Source of the DNA: Blastococcus sp. URHD0036 | GTDB taxonomy: Bacteria > Actinomycetota > Actinomycetes > Mycobacteriales > Geodermatophilaceae | Direction: 5' to 3' | Assembly: GCF_000701365.1 (NCBI RefSeq) | Contig: NZ_JNIK01000021.1 | Location: 186,001-250,000 of the forward strand | DNA length: 64,000 nt | Shown here: in pieces, positions 43,001 to 51,467 of the stretch | How the letters are laid out: each line of letters opens with the position of its first letter | Numbering within the stretch: the stretch's first letter is position 1 | The notes under the pieces: model-generated | Database searches by the model: none | What the model saw: only the letters and a program-made list of their open reading frames with translations | What the model was told of the DNA's origin: nothing | Translations under genes and position numbers: made by a program

Positions 43001-43804
43001 GTGGTACGACAGTCCGGCGGCGGCCCCGCACTCCCGCTCTACCTGAGCGAGCCCGGCCGCGCGGTGGCCGACTTCGGCCTCTACTTGGCCGCCCGGCCCC
43101 TCCTGCAGGCGCTGCCCCACGGCGACGGTCACCCCGTCCTCGTCCTGCCCGGCCTCCTGGCCGACGACAGTTCCACCCGCACGCTGCGGGCGACCCTGCG
43201 CCGGCTGGACTACCGGGTGCACGGCTGGCGGCTGGGTCGCAACATCGGCCCGACGCCGACCTGCGTCGACGGCCTGGGCCGGCGGCTGGACGACCTCGCC
43301 GACCGCTACGGCCGCCCGGTCAGCCTGATCGGCTGGTCGCTGGGCGGGATCTTCGCCCGGGAGCTCAGCCGGGCGACGCCCGACTCGGTCCGCCAGGTGA
43401 TCACCCTCGGCAGCCCGTTCCGGCTCACCTGCGAGTCGCAGACCCGCGCCGCGAAGGTGTTCGCCCGCTTCTCCCACCTGCACGTGGACTCCGTGTCGTT
43501 CCCGCTGGAGAGCGAGTGCACGCCGCTGCCGGTGCCGGCCACCTCGATCTACTCCCACGCCGACGGGATCGTGCACTGGCAGACCTGCCTGGAGACTCCC
43601 GGTCCGCGGGCGGAGAACATCGCCGTGCACGCCAGCCACCTCGGCCTGGGACATCACCCCGCGGCCATCTACGCCGTCGCCGACCGGCTCGCCCAGCCGG
43701 AGGGCACGTGGTCGCCGTTCTCCGCCCCGCCGGTCCTGCGCCCGGTCTTCCCCCGGCCCGACGTGCCCGCGCCGACCGACCCCCTGGCCGTCACCGCCGC
43801 CTGA
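43001..43804 (+). CDS. Lipase-like alpha/beta hydrolase (EstA/PGAP1-type)
   Basis: 267 residues from GTG 43001 with GGAGGAAC upstream. The catalytic motifs are VLVLPGLLADDSSTRTLRA (oxyanion region), GWSLGG elbow (Ser in LIGWSLGGIFAREL), Asp in YSHADGIVHW and His in ASHLGLGHHP. The GWSLGG elbow and the position of the acid after SIYS resemble lipases of the EstA/LipA-type rather than the GHSMG group. A lipid ester substrate is likely. No signal peptide seen. Its stop is 1 nt from the stop of the thioesterase gene. Confidence 0.88.
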   Translation: MVRQSGGGPALPLYLSEPGRAVADFGLYLAARPLLQALPHGDGHPVLVLPGLLADDSSTRTLRATLRRLDYRVHGWRLGRNIGPTPTCVDGLGRRLDDLADRYGRPVSLIGWSLGGIFARELSRATPDSVRQVITLGSPFRLTCESQTRAAKVFARFSHLHVDSVSFPLESECTPLPVPATSIYSHADGIVHWQTCLETPGPRAENIAVHASHLGLGHHPAAIYAVADRLAQPEGTWSPFSAPPVLRPVFPRPDVPAPTDPLAVTAA

Positions 43805-43805
43805 C

Positions 43806-44636
43806 CTACTTGAGGTAGATCTCCTGCACGATCGAGGCGACGTGCCGGCCCTCGCTGTCGTAGGCGGAGCCGAGCGCGACGCCCCGGCCGTGCGCCGTGG
43901 ACAGCGGCTGCGAGGTCAGCACGAACCACTCGTCGGCGCGCAGCGGCCGGTGGAACCACATCGTGTGGTTGACGCTCGTCGTCGCGACCGTGCCCGGCCC
44001 GCCCTCGCCGTCCGGTCCGCCGGCGTGCAGCCCGGCGGCCGTGATCGCGACCGTGGGCACCGCCATGTCGGAGACCAGCGTCAGGACCGCCGCGTGCCAG
44101 ACCGGGTCGGCCGGCAGCGGATCGCCCGCCCGGTACCAGGCCTGGACGTCGGTGGACGTCGTGCCGTTGGCACTGCCGGTGGCGTCGACGAACTCGATCC
44201 CGAAGCCGCCGTCGCGGTGGACCCGAAGGTCGCCGCTGCCGACCGCGTCGGCCGGGAAGCGGAGCTCTACCGGCCGGTGGAACTCCTGCCCCGCCTCGCG
44301 GGTCCGCTGGAACGAGGCCTCCAGCGTCACGACGGTGCGTTCGCCCTGCCGGCCGACGACGCGGCGGCTGGTCAGGGCGCGGCCGTCCTTCACCCGGTCG
44401 ACGGCGAACTCGATCGGCTCGCCGGCCCGGCCGCGCTGCGGGAACTCGCCGTGCAGGTGGTGCACCGCGTAGTCCTCGGGGACCGTCGCGTCGGCCGACA
44501 GCAGCGCCTGGACCAGCAGCGCCCCGCCGAAGAGGGTCTCGCGAGCCAGCGGGGAGGCGCCGGAGACGGCGAACCGGTCCCCGCCGAGCGGCTCGACCCC
44601 CAGGGCACCGACCACCGCGGACACCGCCTGATCCAC
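43806..44636 (-). CDS. TesB-like double-hotdog acyl-CoA thioesterase
   Basis: 276 residues from GTG 44636, chosen for GAGGTG 7 nt upstream over the longer frame at 44681. Two hotdog repeats: the first has RETLFGGALLVQALLSADATV and FPQRGRAGEPIEFAVDRV, the second has NHTMWFHRPLRADEWFVL and GRGVALGSAYDSEGRHVAS, the usual C-terminal TesB block. It hydrolyses acyl-CoA; the fit with the nearby lipid genes is reasonable but unproven. Confidence 0.88.
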   Translation of the reverse strand: MDQAVSAVVGALGVEPLGGDRFAVSGASPLARETLFGGALLVQALLSADATVPEDYAVHHLHGEFPQRGRAGEPIEFAVDRVKDGRALTSRRVVGRQGERTVVTLEASFQRTREAGQEFHRPVELRFPADAVGSGDLRVHRDGGFGIEFVDATGSANGTTSTDVQAWYRAGDPLPADPVWHAAVLTLVSDMAVPTVAITAAGLHAGGPDGEGGPGTVATTSVNHTMWFHRPLRADEWFVLTSQPLSTAHGRGVALGSAYDSEGRHVASIVQEIYLK

Positions 44637-44706
44637 CGCACACCTCGCACGTCGACGTCGGAACTGCTCCGGCGCCGACACCGGGCGGTGTGGGCGGGAC
44701 CGGGGG

Positions 44707-44778
44707 TGGGCGCGGCCGGGATCGAACCGGCGACCGCTCGCTTGTAAGGCGAGAGCTCTCCCGCTGAGCTACGCGCCC
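44707..44778 (-). tRNA. tRNA-Val(TAC)
   Basis: The minus strand reads GGGCGCGTAGCTCAGCGGGA from 44778, with a 7-bp acceptor stem GGGCGCG/CGCGCCC, D-arm GCTC...GAGC, anticodon loop CTTACAA (anticodon TAC, valine) and T-arm CCGGTTCGATCCCGG. Discriminator A; the CCA end is not encoded. Confidence 0.95.
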
Positions 44779-44818
44779 CGGACACCCAGGCTAGAGGTCA
44801 CACCCGGGTGGCCTCACC

Positions 44819-45274
44819 TCACAGCGCGGCGACCGCGTCCTTCCAGCCGGTCTGCGCCCGCGCGTCGCCGGGCTGGTTCACCTCGGCGAAGCGGACGACG
44901 CCCTCGGCGTCGACGAGGAAGGTGCCGCGCACGGCCATGCCGGCCTTCTCGTTGAACACCCCGTAGGCCTGCGCCGTGGTGCCGTGCGGCCAGAAGTCCG
45001 ACAGCAGCGGGAAGGGCAGGCCCTGCTGGTCCTTGAAGGCCTTGAGGCTGAACACCGGGTCGGTGCTGATGGCCACGACCTGGACCCCGGCGTCGGTGTA
45101 GGTGGCGAGCTCGTCGCGGAGCTGGCACAGCTCACCGGTGCAGATGCCGGAGAAGGCGAACGGGTAGAAGACGACCAGCACGGGCTTCCCGCGCAGCTCG
45201 GCGAGGGAGACGACCTGCTTGTCCTGGTCGGGGAGGCTGAACTCGGGCGCGCGGTCACCGACGGAGAGGCTCAT
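44819..45274 (-). CDS. ahpE: AhpE-type peroxiredoxin
   Basis: 151 residues from ATG 45274. Thioredoxin-fold peroxiredoxin with FYPFAFSGICTGELCQLRDE, where Cys45 is the peroxidatic cysteine. It differs from Mycobacterium tuberculosis AhpE, described as 1-Cys, by a second Cys at 50, the Cys-x4-Cys spacing of BCP/PrxQ enzymes, which could act as resolving cysteine. It reduces peroxides, probably with mycothiol/mycoredoxin or thioredoxin. Its position near DUF3052 and aceE follows the mycobacterial order Rv2238c-Rv2239c-Rv2241. Confidence 0.92.
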   Translation of the reverse strand: MSLSVGDRAPEFSLPDQDKQVVSLAELRGKPVLVVFYPFAFSGICTGELCQLRDELATYTDAGVQVVAISTDPVFSLKAFKDQQGLPFPLLSDFWPHGTTAQAYGVFNEKAGMAVRGTFLVDAEGVVRFAEVNQPGDARAQTGWKDAVAAL

Positions 45275-45312
45275 GCCCCCGATCGTGCCGCACGCCCGGG
45301 ACGTGCTGGAAC

Positions 45313-45365
45313 GGCCCCCTCGCAGGGGCCCGCCGCGAGCTCGCGAGCGGTGGGGGGCGAGGGGG
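45313..45365. repeat. Compound palindromic element between ahpE and the DUF3052 gene
   Basis: CCCCCTCGC (45315-45323) and GCGAGGGGG (45357-45365) are outer arms. Inside lie an alternative short hairpin GGCCCC/GGGGCC (45313-45330) and a perfect 12-bp palindrome CGCGAGCTCGCG (45334-45345). It fills most of the 99-nt gap between two same-strand genes and could terminate the DUF3052 transcript. Its nested symmetry resembles dispersed intergenic palindromes (REP-type); copy number elsewhere is unknown. Confidence 0.5.
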
Positions 45366-45373
45366 TCCTTCGA

Positions 45374-45796
45374 CTATCGGCGGGAACGGGCCGCCTTCGG
45401 GGTGACCAGGCGGATGCCCGACCACTCCTTTGCGGCGGAGATGCTGCTGGTCTGCTGCAGGCCCGCGGTCGGCGCCACCTCGGTGACGTCGCCGGGCTCC
45501 ACGTGCCCCGGCCGGCCGGACTTGGGCACCAGCAGCCAGACGACGCCCTCGTCGGCCAGCGAGGTGAGGGCGTCGGTGAGGGCGTCGAACAGGTCGCCGT
45601 CGTCCTCGCGCCACCACAGCAGGACGACGTCGGCCACCTCGTCGGTGTCCTCGTCGACCATCTCGCCCGAGACCTCGACGATGGAGTCGCGCAGGTCCTC
45701 GTCGGCGTCCTCGTCCCAGCCGAGCTCCTGCACGACCATGCCCGGCTTGATGCCCAGCCGGGCCGCCATGCCGGCGCTGCCCGAGTCGACGCTCAT
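45374..45796 (-). CDS. DUF3052 domain protein, Rv2239c-like
   Basis: 140 residues from ATG 45796. The family signature is present: AARLGIKPGMVVQELGWDED, ADVVLLWWREDDGDLFDALTD, and LLVPKSGRPGHVEPGDVTEVAPTAGLQQT (parts of one long conserved block, GVVWLLVPKSGRPGHVE then DVTEVAPTAGLQQT), ending SGIRLVTPK. Function is unknown; the family is restricted to actinobacteria and lies next to aceE and ahpE in mycobacteria, as here. Confidence 0.9.
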   Translation of the reverse strand: MSVDSGSAGMAARLGIKPGMVVQELGWDEDADEDLRDSIVEVSGEMVDEDTDEVADVVLLWWREDDGDLFDALTDALTSLADEGVVWLLVPKSGRPGHVEPGDVTEVAPTAGLQQTSSISAAKEWSGIRLVTPKAARSRR

Positions 45797-45963
45797 CCCT
45801 GCTGTTCCTCCATGGGTGTGGTGACGACCCTCCGGCCGCCGGTGAGGTGACGCCCGGGCGTGGGCCGGGACGACGAGGCGTGGGGGCCGGGGGCCCGCCG
45901 CGCGGCGGCCGGGCGCGACAGGACGGACACGACCGGCGGGAAGGTCACCCGCTGCCTGGTCAT
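45793..45963 (-). CDS. Possible small ORF upstream of the DUF3052 gene
   Basis: 56 codons from ATG 45963 ([17 protein letters not shown]...), ending with a TGA that overlaps the DUF3052 ATG (ATGA). The overlap is the only positive sign. The sequence is basic and Pro-rich, has no recognisable domain and could be chance reading of GC-rich leader DNA. Treat as doubtful. Confidence 0.2.
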   Translation of the reverse strand: MTRQRVTFPPVVSVLSRPAAARRAPGPHASSSRPTPGRHLTGGRRVVTTPMEEQQG

Positions 45964-46169
45964 GTCACCCCCCTGTCGTCCTCCGGTGCGTCGTGGCTCC
46001 GGTGTTCGGGCCACGTGGGCGGAAGCGTAGGGCATGCCAGGTCAAGCGCAAGGTCAGGTGCGGGCGCTCCCCGGCGGGTGCGGCCCGGCGACGCCGGCGC
46101 GACACGGCGGCGTCCCGTCAGGTGGGCCGGTGCGTGACGGCGATGCCCGCGCAGCGGGAGGATGGGGAC
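45964..46169. other. Divergent intergenic region between DUF3052 gene and aceE
   Basis: Together with the leader to 45797 this is about 370 nt without a firm gene. GGGAGGATGGGGAC just before 46170 is the aceE ribosome site. A 12-nt-spaced direct repeat AGGTCA lies at 46039-46056. No RNA gene seen. Confidence 0.4.
46039..46056 (-). promoter_or_regulatory. Direct repeat AGGTCA-N6-AGGTCA, possible promoter/operator
   Basis: AGGTCA at 46039-46044 and 46051-46056. On the minus strand it reads TGACCT-TGCGCT-TGACCT followed by GGCATGCCC and TACGCT. TTGCGC (46051-46046) with 16 nt to TACGCT would be an acceptable -35/-10 pair for the DUF3052 direction, with the repeat overlapping the -35. Tentative. 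Confidence 0.25.
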
Positions 46170-48983
46170 ATGAGCGCACCGCAGCAGACGGGCGGCGACC
46201 CCGCCCGCGATGCAGGCCCCACCCCCGGAAGCGCCCGCGCGGTCATCACCGACGGGCTCCCCAGCCAGCTGGTCGACACCGACCCGGACGAGACGCAGGA
46301 GTGGCTGGAGTCCCTCGACGCCGTCGTCGACCACGCCGGGCGCAACCGGGCCCGCTACCTGATGCTCCGGATGCTGGAGCGCAGCCGGGAGCAGCAGGTG
46401 GGCGTGCCCGCCCTGCGCAGCACCGACTACATCAACACGATCCCGCCCGAGCGGGAGCCCTGGTTCCCCGGCGACGAGCACGTGGAGCGGCGCATCCGCG
46501 CCTACATCCGCTGGAACGCCGCGATCATGGTCCACCGGGCGCAGCGGCCCGGGATCGGCGTCGGCGGCCACATCTCCTCGTACGCCTCCTCCGCCTCGCT
46601 CTACGAGGTCGGCTTCAACCACTTCTTCCGCGGCAAGGACCACCCCGGCGGCGGCGACCAGATCTGGTTCCAGGGCCACGCCTCCCCCGGCATCTACGCC
46701 CGCGCCTTCCTCGAGGGCCGGCTGTCCGAGCAGCAGCTGGACGGCTTCCGCCAGGAGGTCAGCCACCCCGGCGGCGGGCTGTCGTCCTACCCGCACCCGC
46801 GGCTGATGCCCGAGTTCTGGGAGTTCCCCAGCGTCTCGATGGGCCTGGGCCCGATGAACGCCGTCTACCAGGCGCGGTTCAACCGCTACCTGCACGCGCG
46901 CGGCGTCAAGGACACCTCCGACCAGCACGTGTGGGCGTTCCTCGGCGACGGCGAGATGGACGAGCCGGAGTCGCTGGGCGTGATCGGTCTGGCCGCCCGC
47001 GAGGAGCTCGACAACCTCACCTTCGTCGTCAACTGCAACCTGCAGCGCCTCGACGGCCCGGTCCGCGGCAACGGCAAGGTCATCCAGGAGCTGGAGTCGT
47101 TCTTCCGCGGCGCCGGCTGGAACGTCATCAAGGTGATCTGGGGCCGCGAGTGGGACGCCCTGCTGGCCGCCGACCGCGACGGCGCCCTGGTCAACCTGAT
47201 GAACACCACGCCGGACGGTGACTACCAGACCTACAAGGCCGAGGACGGCGCCTTCGTCCGCGAGCACTTCTTCGGCCGGGACCCGCGCACCCGCAAGCTC
47301 GTGGAGAACATGAGCGACAAGGAGGTCTGGGACCTCTCCCGCGGCGGGCACGACTACCGGAAGATGTACGCGGCCTACAAGGCGGCCATGGAGCACAAGG
47401 GCCAGCCGACGGTCATCCTCGCCAAGACCATCAAGGGCTGGACCCTGGGCAGCCACTTCGAGGGCCGCAACTCCACCCACCAGATGAAGAAGCTGACCGC
47501 CGAGGACCTGGCCGGCTTCCGCGACCGCCTCTACCTGCCGATCCCGGACGAGGCGCTGGACAAGACCCTGCCGCCCTACTACCGCCCCGACCCGGACTCC
47601 GACGAGATGCAGTACATGCTCGAGCGGCGCCGGGCCCTGGGTGGCGCGGTCCCGCGGCGCCGGTCGGAGTTCAAGACCCTCAAGGCCCCCGAGGACAAGG
47701 CGCTCGACGTCCTGCGCCGCGGCTCCGGCAAGCAGGAGGTGGCGACGACGATGGCGTTCGTCCGCCTGCTCAAGGAGCTGCTCAAGGACGACGAGCTGGG
47801 CCCGCGGTTCGTGCCGATCATCCCGGACGAGGCCCGCACCTTCGGGCTGGACTCCCTCTTCTCGTCGCACAAGATCTACAACCCGGCCGGCCAGCGGTAC
47901 ACCTCGGTCGACCGGGAGCTGATGCTGGCGTACAAGGAGTCCGAGCAGGGCGTGATCCTGCACGAGGGCATCAACGAGGCCGGGTCGACCGCCTCGTTCA
48001 CCGCCGTCGGCACCTCGTACGCCACGCACGGCGAGCCGATGATCCCGATCTACATCTTCTACTCGATGTTCGGGTTCCAGCGGACCGGTGACGGGTTCTG
48101 GGCGGCCGCCGACCAGATGACCCGCGGGTTCGTGCTCGGCGCGACCGCCGGCCGCACGACGCTCAACGGCGAGGGCCTGCAGCACGAGGACGGCCACTCC
48201 ATCCTGCTGGCGCACACCAACCCGGCGGTCGTGAGCTACGACCCGGCGTTCTCCTACGAGGTCGCCCACATCACCCGGGACGCGCTCGTGCGGATGTACG
48301 GCACCGACCCGGGCGCACCGCTGGGCGGGCACCGCTCGCCGGACGTCATGTACTACCTGACGGTCTACAACGAGCCGTTCGTCCAGCCGGCCGAGCCGGA
48401 GGGCCTCGACGTCCAGGGGCTGCTGGCGGGCATGTACCGCTACGCCGAGGGGTCGGGGAACGGCCCGCGGGCGCAGCTGCTGGCCTCCGGCGTCGCGATG
48501 CCGTGGGCGCTGCGGGCCCAGGAGCTGCTGGCGCAGGACTGGGGGGTCTCGGCCGACGTGTGGTCGGTGACCTCGTGGACCGAGCTGCGCCGGCAGGCCG
48601 ACGAGTGCGAGGAGTGGAACCTCCTGCACCCCGGCGAGGAGGTGCGCGTCCCCTACGTCACCTCCCGGCTGCAGGACGCCCCCGGCCCGGTCGTGGCGGT
48701 CTCGGACTGGATGAAGTCGGTCCCCGACCTCATCGCGCCCTACGTCCCCGGCGGGATGTCCACCCTCGGCACCGACGGGTTCGGTCTCTCCGACACCCGG
48801 CCGGCGCTGCGGCGGCACTTCCACGTGGACGCCGAGTCGGTCGTCGTCCGCACGCTGGCGTCGCTGGCCCGGCGCGGCGAGGTGGACGGCGACGTCGTCC
48901 GCCAGGCGGTGGAGAAGTACCAGGTCCGCGACGTGCAGGCCGCCCCCGCCGAGGAGCGCAGCGACCCCTCCCCCGCCACCTGA
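46170..48983 (+). CDS. aceE: Pyruvate dehydrogenase E1 component, homodimeric type
   Basis: 937 residues from ATG 46170 with GGGAGGATGGGG upstream. Family blocks throughout: [61 protein letters not shown] (in parts), the thiamine-diphosphate motif [10 protein letters not shown] with [18 protein letters not shown], and [21 protein letters not shown]. coli-type E1 decarboxylates pyruvate and transfers acetyl to the E2 lipoyl arm. E2 (aceF) and E3 are not in the window, the normal actinobacterial arrangement. In M. tuberculosis aceE likewise precedes the fas regulator. Confidence 0.97.
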   Translation: MSAPQQTGGDPARDAGPTPGSARAVITDGLPSQLVDTDPDETQEWLESLDAVVDHAGRNRARYLMLRMLERSREQQVGVPALRSTDYINTIPPEREPWFPGDEHVERRIRAYIRWNAAIMVHRAQRPGIGVGGHISSYASSASLYEVGFNHFFRGKDHPGGGDQIWFQGHASPGIYARAFLEGRLSEQQLDGFRQEVSHPGGGLSSYPHPRLMPEFWEFPSVSMGLGPMNAVYQARFNRYLHARGVKDTSDQHVWAFLGDGEMDEPESLGVIGLAAREELDNLTFVVNCNLQRLDGPVRGNGKVIQELESFFRGAGWNVIKVIWGREWDALLAADRDGALVNLMNTTPDGDYQTYKAEDGAFVREHFFGRDPRTRKLVENMSDKEVWDLSRGGHDYRKMYAAYKAAMEHKGQPTVILAKTIKGWTLGSHFEGRNSTHQMKKLTAEDLAGFRDRLYLPIPDEALDKTLPPYYRPDPDSDEMQYMLERRRALGGAVPRRRSEFKTLKAPEDKALDVLRRGSGKQEVATTMAFVRLLKELLKDDELGPRFVPIIPDEARTFGLDSLFSSHKIYNPAGQRYTSVDRELMLAYKESEQGVILHEGINEAGSTASFTAVGTSYATHGEPMIPIYIFYSMFGFQRTGDGFWAAADQMTRGFVLGATAGRTTLNGEGLQHEDGHSILLAHTNPAVVSYDPAFSYEVAHITRDALVRMYGTDPGAPLGGHRSPDVMYYLTVYNEPFVQPAEPEGLDVQGLLAGMYRYAEGSGNGPRAQLLASGVAMPWALRAQELLAQDWGVSADVWSVTSWTELRRQADECEEWNLLHPGEEVRVPYVTSRLQDAPGPVVAVSDWMKSVPDLIAPYVPGGMSTLGTDGFGLSDTRPALRRHFHVDAESVVVRTLASLARRGEVDGDVVRQAVEKYQVRDVQAAPAEERSDPSPAT

Positions 48984-48984
48984 G

Positions 48985-49025
48985 TGGAGTGCGGGAGCGC
49001 AGGTTTCCTGCGCTCCCGCACTCCA
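48985..49025. terminator. 19-bp perfect hairpin between convergent aceE and M20 gene
   Basis: TGGAGTGCGGGAGCGCAGG (48985-49003) pairs perfectly with CCTGCGCTCCCGCACTCCA (49007-49025) around a TTT loop. It fills 41 of the 42 nt between the two stop codons and is symmetrical, so it can stop transcription from both sides. No U-tract. Confidence 0.75.
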
Positions 49026-50228
49026 TCACGGGGCCAGTGCGCGCAGGGCCATCGCGGCGTGCAGGGCGGCGCCGGCCGACAGCGGGGCCTCGTCGAAGAC
49101 GGCGAGGTTCGAGTGGTTCGGCGGCGCCTCGTCGGGGTCGACCCCGGCCGGGCGGGCACCGATCCACGCCATCGCGCCGGGCACCCGCTCGAGCACGTAG
49201 GAGAAGTCCTCCGCGCCCATGAGCGGCTCGGCCATCGGCGGCACCGCGTCGGCCCCGAGCAGCTCCACCGCGGTCGCCGTCACGCGTGCGGCGACGTCGG
49301 CGGCGTTGACGGTCACCGGGTAGCCCGGCTCGTGCACGAACTCCGCCGGGATGTCGTGCGCGGCTGCCACCAGCTCGGCCACCCGCCGCACCGACTCGAC
49401 GACGTCGGCCCTACGCCCGGCCGACAGCGTGCGGATCGTCCCCTCCATGAAGGCACTGTCGGGGATGACGTTGGTGGTCGACCCAGCGCTGATGTGCGCG
49501 ACGGTGACGACGGCGGGATCGGTCACCGGCACCCGGCGGGTGACCATCGACTGCAGCGCGAGCACGATCTCCGCGGCCACCGGGACGGGGTCCCGGGTGC
49601 GCGACGGCTCGGAGGCGTGCCCACCGCGGCCGTGCAGGGTGAGCCGCCACTGGTCGGCGGCGGCCATGACCGGGCCGGGCCGCACGTGCACCGTCCCGGC
49701 GGTCAGCGCCGACGAGGAGTGCAGCGCGAACGCCCCGGACACCGGCGCCTGCGGGACGACGTCCAGGAGCCCCTCCTCGAGCATGTACCGCGCGCCGTGG
49801 AAGCCCTCCTCGCCCGGTTGCACCATGAACACGACCTGCCCGGCGAACTCGTCGCGCCGCTCGGCGAGCAGCCGGGCCGCGCCGACGAGCATCGCCACGT
49901 GGGTGTCGTGCCCGCAGGCGTGCATGACCCCGGGCACCTCGGAGGCGAACGGCAGCCCGGTGTCCTCCTGGACGGGCAGGGCGTCCATGTCGCCGCGCAG
50001 CAGGAAGGTCGGCCCGGGCCGTGCACCGCGCAGGACGCCGACCACGGAGGTGGTGCTGCGGCCGACGGTCAGCTCGACCGGCAGCTCGCCGAGCGCCTCC
50101 AGCACCGTGGCCTGCGTGCGCGGCAGGTGCAGCCCGATCTCGGGGAGGCGGTGCAGCCGACGGCGCAGGTCGATCGTGCGGTCGGCGTCGGCCTCGGCGG
50201 CGGCCAGGAGCTCGGCGGGAGTCGACAT
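49026..50228 (-). CDS. M20 family amidohydrolase/peptidase
   Basis: 400 residues from ATG 50228. The M20D metal site is visible: LRGDMDALPVQEDTGLPF, MHACGHDTHVAMLVGAA (Cys/His metal ligands) and VFMVQPGEEGFHGA (catalytic Glu). The dimerisation domain follows, then the final MGAEDFSYVL block and a C-terminal His near NHSNLAVFDE. Related enzymes split N-acyl amino acids, IAA conjugates or carboxypeptidase substrates. Predicted cytosolic; substrate unknown. It is 4 nt after the cupin gene and ends at the shared hairpin. Confidence 0.92.
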   Translation of the reverse strand: MSTPAELLAAAEADADRTIDLRRRLHRLPEIGLHLPRTQATVLEALGELPVELTVGRSTTSVVGVLRGARPGPTFLLRGDMDALPVQEDTGLPFASEVPGVMHACGHDTHVAMLVGAARLLAERRDEFAGQVVFMVQPGEEGFHGARYMLEEGLLDVVPQAPVSGAFALHSSSALTAGTVHVRPGPVMAAADQWRLTLHGRGGHASEPSRTRDPVPVAAEIVLALQSMVTRRVPVTDPAVVTVAHISAGSTTNVIPDSAFMEGTIRTLSAGRRADVVESVRRVAELVAAAHDIPAEFVHEPGYPVTVNAADVAARVTATAVELLGADAVPPMAEPLMGAEDFSYVLERVPGAMAWIGARPAGVDPDEAPPNHSNLAVFDEAPLSAGAALHAAMALRALAP

Positions 50229-50232
50229 GCGG

Positions 50233-50742
50233 TCACTCTGCCCAGGAGGGGCGGCCGGCATCCAGCCGCCAGACGACGCAGGCGCCGCCGTCCGTGCCGT
50301 CGACGGTGGCCGGCTCCTGCCCCACCCCGATCCGCAGACCGCCGGGCCCGGGCCCGGTGCCGATCCACAGCTGCGCGTCCGGCCGGCCGAGCTCCACCCA
50401 GCCCGCGGCCGCGGCGACGACCTCGTGCGCCGGCGGGTCGCCCGGGGCGGCCGTGCGCAGGTAGCACTGCAGCACCCGCGCCCCGCCGTCCCCGGCGACC
50501 TCGTCGTGCGCCAGGCCGTCCCCGGCCCGCAGGACGGCGACGTCCCCGGCGACCAGCTCCGCCCCGTCGCCCCACCGGTGCCGCAGGGAGCCGGCGAGGA
50601 CGACGGCCACGACGTCGACCGCGCGGTGCTCGTGGACGCCGTAGCCGGTGCCGGGGCCCAGCCGGTCGTCGGCGATCCGCAGCAGCGGCCCGAGCGACCC
50701 GTCGGTGTTCTCCAGCAGCACCCGGGAGTCCAGCGCGGTCAC
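50233..50742 (-). CDS. Cupin/pirin-like protein
   Basis: 169 residues from GTG 50742, overlapping the PAP2 gene as GTGA. It resembles the C-terminal and middle part of YhhW/pirin proteins: a metal-ligand region GYGVHEHRAVDVVAVVLAG, then GDVAVLRAGDGLAHDEV and WIGTGPGPGGL. His-Glu-His in VHEHRA are typical cupin metal ligands, though one of the usual HPH His pair is missing. Possible quercetinase-like or regulatory role; not certain. Part of a small leftward operon. Confidence 0.75.
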   Translation of the reverse strand: MTALDSRVLLENTDGSLGPLLRIADDRLGPGTGYGVHEHRAVDVVAVVLAGSLRHRWGDGAELVAGDVAVLRAGDGLAHDEVAGDGGARVLQCYLRTAAPGDPPAHEVVAAAAGWVELGRPDAQLWIGTGPGPGGLRIGVGQEPATVDGTDGGACVVWRLDAGRPSWAE

Positions 50743-51422
50743 GACCGCCGTCCCAGGGCCGCCGGACCGCCCGGCAGCCCGCCCAGCAGCAGCGCGACGC
50801 CGAGCGACCAGCCGATCCCGAGCGCCCATCCGCCCACGACGTCGGAGAGGAAGTGCACGCCCAGCCACATCCGGGTCAGCCCGACGAGGACGACCAGGCA
50901 CGCCCCGGCGACCAGCGCCGTCCGGCGGGCGACCGGTCCCAGCCGCGGCCACGCCAGCACCAGGGCCACGGTCACCAGCGTGGCGATACCCGACGAGTGG
51001 CCGCTGGGGTAGCTCAGCCCGCCGTACTCCAGCCCACCCGCCTCGAACGCCGGCCGGGCCCGGCCGATGAGCTCCTTCAGCCCCTGGTTCAGCGGCCCGA
51101 TCAGGAGGATCGCCGTCAGCACCCAGGCCAGCGGCCGCCACCGCCGCTGCATCACCAGCCAGATCACGACCGGCGCGAACACCGCGACTCGGAACCACAT
51201 CACGCCCGGTGTGGTGAGCACGTGCAGCAGCCGGTCGAGGCCGGCGGACCGGTCGTCCCCGGCGTACAGCGCCCGGCTGACGGCGGCGTCGAGCCGGACC
51301 TGCGGGTCGAGGTCCACCAGCACACCGACCCCCAGCGCGAGGACCACCGCGGCGCAGGCGCCGACGACCGCGAGCACCCGGGAGCGGGTCCGCTGCGGGA
51401 CGCCGGCAGGGAGCGTGTGCAC
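50739..51422 (-). CDS. PAP2-family membrane phosphatase
   Basis: 227 residues from GTG 51422. Six helices with the three PAP2 motifs: KELIGRARPAFE, SYPSGHSSGIATL and TRMWLGVHFLSDVVGG, where the usual Ser before Arg is Thr. The active site faces outwards. Typical substrates are phosphatidic acid, undecaprenyl diphosphate or phosphatidylglycerol phosphate. It is the first gene of the PAP2-cupin-amidohydrolase string, divergent from the fas regulator with only about 45 nt between starts, so their promoters must overlap. Confidence 0.9.
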   Translation of the reverse strand: MHTLPAGVPQRTRSRVLAVVGACAAVVLALGVGVLVDLDPQVRLDAAVSRALYAGDDRSAGLDRLLHVLTTPGVMWFRVAVFAPVVIWLVMQRRWRPLAWVLTAILLIGPLNQGLKELIGRARPAFEAGGLEYGGLSYPSGHSSGIATLVTVALVLAWPRLGPVARRTALVAGACLVVLVGLTRMWLGVHFLSDVVGGWALGIGWSLGVALLLGGLPGGPAALGRRS

Positions 51423-51467
51423 CGCCCCACTCTCCCCGACACCCCGCACCGTGACACGCTGACCGAC

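Noticed and set aside
45960-48824. 954-codon minus-strand frame opposite aceE
   Set aside because: Antisense to a highly conserved enzyme, no recognisable product.
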